A stretch of 5,961 nt of DNA. Source: Gemmatimonadota bacterium (GTDB lineage Bacteria > Gemmatimonadota > Gemmatimonadetes > Longimicrobiales > Longimicrobiaceae). The notes beneath the pieces are model-generated. The model did no database searches. It was not told where the DNA came from and worked only from the letters and a program-made list of their open reading frames with translations. Below, in pieces: positions 5,867 to 5,961 of the stretch (position 1 is its first letter; each line of letters opens with the position of its first letter). Made by a program: the position numbers and the translations under genes. The stretch lies in contig JAFAYN010000179.1 of NCBI GenBank assembly GCA_019240375.1, positions 1 through 5,961 on the forward strand, given 5' to 3'.

Positions 5867-5961
5867 TCACCGTGCCTTTGCCCAGGACCGGAGTTCAGCC
5901 ATGCTCACGCCAGACACCTTTCTGCTCATACTCTACGTCTTGGTGGACGATTTCTGCAAGG
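5825..5961 (+). mobile_element. Left end of an insertion sequence (partial; boundary approximate)
   Basis: The transposase start at 5901 implies that an element end lies within roughly 80 bases upstream. The protein-like NACHT frame stops looking coding at about 5820-5840, which gives the approximate boundary. The other end is beyond the window, so the terminal repeat and target duplication cannot be identified. Confidence 0.45.
5901..5961 (+). CDS. N-terminus of a DDE transposase (partial, runs off the right edge)
   Basis: The ATG at 5901 is followed by 20 codons without a stop: MLTPDTFLLILYVLVDDFCK. The VDDFC motif after a short hydrophobic lead is what IS982/IS4-like DDE transposases show at their N-terminus. 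GGAG at 5890-5893 lies 7 bases before the ATG, a good ribosome binding site. The gene points away from the NACHT gene. The catalytic residues lie outside the window, so the family is tentative (IS982-like favoured). Confidence 0.65.
   Translation, partial: MLTPDTFLLILYVLVDDFCK

Noticed and set aside
1..5961. CRISPR array, tRNA or rRNA
   Set aside because: No regularly spaced direct repeats, tRNA cloverleaf arms or rRNA signature sequences were seen on either strand.

Overview
The window comes from a very GC-rich bacterium. One hand-counted line (361-420) is 49/60 G+C. The housekeeping-like genes (a DUF4442 hotdog protein, a DUF3667 zinc-ribbon membrane protein, a small lipoprotein) and the IS630 relic would suit a Gemmatimonadota/Longimicrobium-type genome. 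That assignment is an inference from gene style and composition; no marker gene is present.

Positions 1-2517 are an ordinary core-like segment: the 5' end of a minus-strand exported protein (1-51), a divergent hotdog-fold thioesterase-like gene (225-707), a convergent DUF3667 membrane protein (723-1745, minus), and a divergent lipoprotein (1957-2517). Gene spacing is tight and codons are strongly GC-biased.

Positions 2518-5961 look different and read as an accessory insertion. After about 220 bp with no recognisable gene comes a decayed, internally deleted IS630-family element (about 2740-3354). It has near-perfect 18-bp terminal inverted repeats, two in-frame stops and two frameshifts. Twenty bases beyond it lies a single large minus-strand gene (3374-5713, 779 aa) of clearly lower GC; line 5341-5400 is 26/60 G+C. 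The gene encodes a STAND ATPase with an intact NACHT module in the middle, what looks like a catalytically degenerate Mrr/PD-(D/E)xK-like domain near the N-terminus, and a C-terminal HPr phosphocarrier domain that keeps the active-site histidine (His687). A second insertion sequence starts at the right edge (transposase ATG at 5901), pointing away from the NACHT gene.

The NACHT reading frame stays open for 51 more codons upstream of the only usable start (GTG at 5713), has protein-like content there, and runs into the right-hand IS. The gene may therefore have lost its true 5' end and any promoter or effector segment.

The main item of interest is the NACHT-HPr fusion: a defence-type signal-transduction ATPase whose sensor position is taken by a phosphotransferase-system phosphocarrier. 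The left-hand genes appear unrelated to it.
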